From contig JAJZMN010000137.1 of assembly GCA_021850345.1 (NCBI GenBank), positions 1 to 7,560 of the forward strand: DNA of 7,560 nt, read 5' to 3'. A program made the position numbers and the translations under genes. The DNA is from Actinomycetes bacterium. GTDB taxonomy: Bacteria > Actinomycetota > Acidimicrobiia > Acidimicrobiales > RAAP-2. Shown piece by piece: positions 4,886-7,560 of this stretch; the stretch's first letter is position 1, and each line of letters starts with the position of its first letter. The notes under the pieces are model-generated. The model saw only the letters and a list, made by a program, of their open reading frames with translations. It ran no database searches and was not told the DNA's origin.

Positions 4886-5188
4886 TCAACGGCCCAGAGA
4901 CTTGCGCGTCTCGCGAAGCCAGGCGATCAGCGCTTCGATGCCCTCGTCGCTGGCGACGTCATGGCCGTCGAGCCATGAACGGACATCCGCTGGCGCCACG
5001 AGCTCCTCGACGAGCGCGAACAGGAGCATGATCAGCGCCTGGCGGCGCCGGACCGAGAGATCGGCCACCGTCTCGGCGAGGCGTCGCTCGAAGTCCGCCC
5101 AGCCGTCCGCACGGAGCAGCTTCCAGCGATCGCCGTCGGCGAGCTCCGTGGCGAACTCCAAGAACGCGTCATACGGGTCGTCGATCAT
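4886..5188 (-). CDS. Uncharacterised 100-residue helical protein
   Basis: I do not recognise a family. The sequence starts MIDDPYDAFLEFATELADGD, is rich in Leu, Ala, Asp, Glu and Trp, and reads as mostly amphipathic helices: about 6-18, 30-44, 46-64 with hydrophobic core ALIMLLFALVEELV, then 66-74 and 80-96. No signal peptide or membrane segment is clear; the 51-64 stretch is followed by acidic residues and looks like a buried helix. ATG 5188 is chosen; only a weak GGGG precedes it. Codons show strong third-position GC, supporting a real gene. It lies 90 nt downstream of the gamma-glutamyltransferase-like stop on the same strand, so it may share its transcript, and it ends 12 nt from the convergent ATPase gene. 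Confidence 0.72.
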   Translation of the reverse strand: MIDDPYDAFLEFATELADGDRWKLLRADGWADFERRLAETVADLSVRRRQALIMLLFALVEELVAPADVRSWLDGHDVASDEGIEALIAWLRETRKSLGR

Positions 5189-5209
5189 GGCCCCGATCTA
5201 CCACGAGTG

Positions 5210-5226
5210 CCCGTTGCCGAAACGGG
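5210..5226. terminator. Short hairpin between the Ggt-like gene and the 100-residue gene (weak)
   Basis: cccgtt (5210-5215) and aacggg (5221-5226) form a perfect 6-bp stem with a 5-nt loop, 52 nt past the Ggt-like stop on the minus strand. No T-tract follows on that strand, so it is a doubtful intrinsic terminator; it may instead be a leader structure of the downstream small gene. Confidence 0.25.
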
Positions 5227-5278
5227 GGTTCTGCCTGGGACGACCAGCCTGCCGGCGCGCTGCAGGTCTTGTGGTTGC

Positions 5279-6868
5279 TCAGCAGCCCGCCGCAGCCCCG
5301 CCGAGCGCCCTCGGGTCGCTCGCCCCCTCCAAGACGTCGTCGCGACAGACGACGGCCTGCGCGTGCCCGAAGCCGTGCAAGTCTCCCACCGGCGCCGCCA
5401 CGATCCGGTGCCCGCGCGCGGCGAGCCCGTCTCGCCAGGCCGGTGGCGTCGACGCCTCCAATACGACCTCGATCTCGCGGTCCGCCGCCCAGGTCCGGAA
5501 CCCACCGGGATCCTTCGCGTTCTGCAGCACCCAGCGCCCCGCCGCGATCGCGTCCCCCGCGCGCTGGGCGCCCGCGAAGAGCCGGCACACGAGCTGCAGG
5601 AGCACCTGAGGCTGGGAGTCGCCCCCCATCGTGCCGAGCACCGCACGCAGGGTGCCCTCCGCGCCCCCGCAGCCGGTGACGAGTGCCGGTGACAGGGTGT
5701 GCGGTGGACGCCGCCCGGGGCCGTACTCCGCAAGGTGGCCCGGCTCGAGCGAGAAACCGATGCCACGGTTGTGCAAGAAGATGCCCGTCGCAGGCTCGAC
5801 GATCCCGGCCCCGAACCCCATGGCATTGGACTGGAGGAGCGAGACGCCCATACGCTCGGCGTCGACCGCGCACAGTGCGATGGTGCCACCTGTGCCGAAA
5901 CGCCCCGTTGCCCGCGATGCGAGGCGCGCCGAGATGGCGTCGACATGCGGCTCGAGGCGGCCGGGCGCGAGCAGCGCCGAGCCGTCGGCGTGCTCGTGCA
6001 GCACCGCGACGCGGTCCTGAGCCACCGCGCGCGCTACCTCGATCGTGAGGTGGGCCCAGCGTGCGTCGTCGGCGTCCTCAGGGAGCCCGAGGCGCGCCGC
6101 GAGGGCAGCGCCTGCCAGGGTGAGGTATCCCTGGGACGGGGGTGGAGCGGTCCACAGGCGAACGCCGAACGCGTCGAGAAAGAGTGGATCGATCCAGGTG
6201 GCAAGGGGGCGCGCCAGGTCGTCTTCGATGTACTCCCCGCGGCCGAGGGCGACGAGCCCTTCGCCGAACGCGCCGAGATAGTGCCCCTCTCGCCCGCCTG
6301 CGATCACCGCGCCAAGCGCCCTTGCGACGCCCGGGCGCCGCACCAGCGCCCCCACGCCGATCGCACGCGAGAAAGGCTCGGCACCTGGCAAGTGCGCGAC
6401 AGCACCTGCGGCGGCGGCGAGGGACGGTGAGCACGCGAACCCTTCATCGGCATAGCGGCGCGCGGGTTCGAGCACCGTGGCAAGCGGGAGCCGGCCGAAG
6501 CGGGCGTGGAGCGCGAGCCATCCGTCGACGCACCCGGGAACCGTCACCGCACGAATGTCGCCGTGCGCCGGCATCTGGTGATGGTTCTCGGCCCGCAGAC
6601 GGTCGGGATCCGCGCCAGACCCCGCGCGACCGATGGCGTGCAGCGCGACCGGTCGGTCCGCCCCGTCGTGCACGATCGCCAAGAGGTCGCCGCCCATGCC
6701 GCACATGTGCTGGGTGGTGACCGCCAGGACGGCACTCGCTCCGACTGCCGCATCAGCAGCAGAACCTCCCTGGCGCATGAGATCGACGCCGGTGCCCGCC
6801 GCCAGGTGGTCGACCGTGCACACCATGGCGCCTGCGGCATAGCGCGAGACGAACGGTGCCAGCCTCAT
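5279..6868 (-). CDS. ggt: Gamma-glutamyltransferase family protein (YwrD-type Ntn hydrolase)
   Basis: This 529-residue protein matches gamma-glutamyltranspeptidase family enzymes, which are made as a single chain, self-cleave and use the exposed Thr as nucleophile to transfer or hydrolyse gamma-glutamyl groups. N-terminal landmarks are GGSAADAAVGASAVLAV (34-50) and MCGMGGDLL (55-63). The nucleophile is probably Thr329 in GGTIALCAVD; this aligns with the T of GDT-type YwrD homologues and with the first T of TTHYS in classical enzymes. QSNAMGFGAG (346-355), PGRRPPHTLSPAL (384-396) and GTMGGDSQPQ (412-421) are family motifs. No signal peptide is seen, so it probably acts in the cytoplasm. The frame is open to 7000, but only from ATG 6868 is the sequence family-like; no strong ribosome site is visible there. 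True substrate unknown; glutathione is doubtful in an actinobacterium. Confidence 0.94.
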   Translation of the reverse strand: MRLAPFVSRYAAGAMVCTVDHLAAGTGVDLMRQGGSAADAAVGASAVLAVTTQHMCGMGGDLLAIVHDGADRPVALHAIGRAGSGADPDRLRAENHHQMPAHGDIRAVTVPGCVDGWLALHARFGRLPLATVLEPARRYADEGFACSPSLAAAAGAVAHLPGAEPFSRAIGVGALVRRPGVARALGAVIAGGREGHYLGAFGEGLVALGRGEYIEDDLARPLATWIDPLFLDAFGVRLWTAPPPSQGYLTLAGAALAARLGLPEDADDARWAHLTIEVARAVAQDRVAVLHEHADGSALLAPGRLEPHVDAISARLASRATGRFGTGGTIALCAVDAERMGVSLLQSNAMGFGAGIVEPATGIFLHNRGIGFSLEPGHLAEYGPGRRPPHTLSPALVTGCGGAEGTLRAVLGTMGGDSQPQVLLQLVCRLFAGAQRAGDAIAAGRWVLQNAKDPGGFRTWAADREIEVVLEASTPPAWRDGLAARGHRIVAAPVGDLHGFGHAQAVVCRDDVLEGASDPRALGGAAAGC

Positions 6869-6947
6869 GCGTGCCGATGTCGGGGATCGCGGCACACAGT
6901 GCGCCAGGTGGCGACGACGCCCGAGGAGATCACGTCCACCCGCTTGC

Positions 6948-7157
6948 TCAGCTCCATACGGGAACCGTGCCCGGCGGCCCCGCGACAAGCGCTGCTGCAC
7001 GTGCGCGCAGCGCCGTGGGCTGCGCGTCGACCGGCGGCTCAGCCACGCGCTCGAGCGCCGCCTCGGGCTCCTCGTGGCTGCGTTGGGCGACGGGCGACGT
7101 GACCACCGATGCAGTATGCCCGACGGCAGACGACCGATGGGGATGGGTGCGGGCCAT
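6948..7157 (-). CDS. Possible small protein of 69 residues (unrecognised)
   Basis: A minus frame begins with ATG 7157 and stops at 6948, 79 nt before the Ggt-like start. The second half, about residues 28-69, containing EEPEAALERVAEPPVDAQP and ALRARAAALVAGPPG, has strong third-position GC codon bias and helix-like composition. The first half is low in complexity and gives no family match that I recognise. The ribosome binding site is poor (GGGGA some 12 nt upstream). It could be a real short gene transcribed with the Ggt-like gene, or a chance frame in the 327-bp region between the GNAT and Ggt-like genes, which otherwise shows nothing recognisable. Confidence 0.3.
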   Translation of the reverse strand: MARTHPHRSSAVGHTASVVTSPVAQRSHEEPEAALERVAEPPVDAQPTALRARAAALVAGPPGTVPVWS

Positions 7158-7195
7158 GGCCGTACCGGTCCCCGGAGCGTTGTCGACGCCGGCCG

Positions 7196-7560
7196 TCAAG
7201 CAGCGACCGCGCGACGACGGATCTCGAAGACGAGCTCCTCTCCCCCGTCGTCGTGATGGACACCCACCTGTACGAACCGTACCTTTCGTACCACGGCGAG
7301 CGACGGCGCGTTCGCCGGCGCGACCGAGGCGAAGACCGTCCCCTCTCCATGGGCGAACGCCCAGCACACCAGTGCCCGTGCTGCCTCGGTGGCGTACCCG
7401 GCGCCCCGAGATGCCGCCTGCACGGCGTAACCGCTCTCCGCGCGACCCACTGCACGCGGCGGACCGTGGAAGCCGCAGCGGCCGACGACCGCGCCGTCCT
7501 CGGGGAGGAATTCAGGAGGAAGCACCACGCCTTGACGCACCGATGCACGTGGCAGGTCGT
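7196..7560 (-). CDS. GNAT-family N-acetyltransferase (RimJ/RimL-like), 5' partial
   Basis: The minus frame runs off the right edge, so the N-terminus is missing; a possible internal GTG at 7540 would leave the protein short of the normal N-terminal strands. The visible 121 residues match the acetyl-CoA-dependent GNAT fold: AVVGRCGFHGPP as strand beta-4, ESGYAVQAASRGAGYATEA as strand beta-5 plus the CoA-pyrophosphate motif RGAGYA, then ARALVCWAFAHG and APANAPSLAVVRKVRFVQVG as the usual NxxSxxxxxKxGF segment (here VRF replaces VGF). It ends EIRRRAVAA. RimJ/RimL-type members acetylate protein N-termini or small amines; the substrate is unknown. The reading direction points towards the Ggt-like gene, but a 327-nt gap makes a shared operon uncertain. 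Confidence 0.88.
   Translation of the reverse strand, partial: DLPRASVRQGVVLPPEFLPEDGAVVGRCGFHGPPRAVGRAESGYAVQAASRGAGYATEAARALVCWAFAHGEGTVFASVAPANAPSLAVVRKVRFVQVGVHHDDGGEELVFEIRRRAVAA

Noticed and set aside
5699..6430. 243-residue plus-strand frame opposite the Ggt-like gene
   Set aside because: It is antisense to a conserved Ntn hydrolase with catalytic motifs on the other strand.
6869..7000. Longer Ggt-like protein starting at 7000
   Set aside because: The added 44 residues are Arg-rich and unlike family N-termini; family similarity begins at ATG 6868.
1..7560. Defence system, toxin-antitoxin pair, prophage or mobile element
   Set aside because: No nuclease, toxin, integrase, transposase or terminal inverted repeats were seen. 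The stand-alone RsbW-like ATPase and small basic protein are separated by a relic region and show no sign of being a paired system.

Overview
The window is a GC-rich stretch of ordinary chromosomal genes. High GC, frequent GTG starts, a deazaflavin (F420)-type nitroreductase-family protein and a hydroxyacyl-CoA dehydrogenase closely resembling mycobacterial FadB2 point to an actinobacterium. A non-mycobacterial lineage such as the Acidimicrobiia is a guess. I see no rRNA, tRNA, CRISPR array, insertion sequence or phage gene.

Layout. (1) 3-86 (+) looks like the C-terminal tail of a gene that began upstream. (2) 129-1575 (-) is a two-gene unit: a FadB2-type 3-hydroxybutyryl-CoA dehydrogenase followed after 4 nt by a flavin reductase-like FMN-binding protein. 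(3) 1750-2202 (+) is an F420-type (DUF385) oxidoreductase, divergent from the dehydrogenase across a 174-bp region that holds a 17-bp inverted repeat and a 27-bp tandem duplication. (4) 2255-3490 (-) is a YbhN/LPG-synthase-like multi-pass membrane protein, converging on the DUF385 gene across four 14-bp tandem repeats. (5) 3818-4087 (+) is a small, very basic protein with a Rho-N-like C-terminus. (6) 4126-4323 (-) is a decayed fragment of an ABC-transporter ATPase in an otherwise empty region. (7) 4451-4873 (+) is a stand-alone RsbW-like histidine-kinase-type ATPase whose glycine-rich ATP-binding segment is tandemly triplicated. (8) 4886-5188 (-) is an unrecognised 100-residue protein. (9) 5279-6868 (-) is a cytoplasmic, YwrD-type gamma-glutamyltransferase-like Ntn hydrolase. 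(10) 7196 to the window edge (-) is a 5'-partial GNAT acetyltransferase.

The genes do not form one pathway. The dehydrogenase and flavin reductase are the only clear operon, pointing to acyl-CoA or redox metabolism. The others look like independently transcribed housekeeping or accessory genes. Several long open frames on both strands are GC-driven shadows, and three true genes needed starts well inside their longest open frame: the dehydrogenase, the YbhN protein and the gamma-glutamyltransferase.

The most unusual signal is a set of five unrelated short tandem duplications in 5 kb (units of 24, 27, 14, 27 and 24 bp). Two preserve a reading frame, and one of these multiplies a nucleotide-binding motif. 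I found no convincing evidence of an undescribed multi-gene system.
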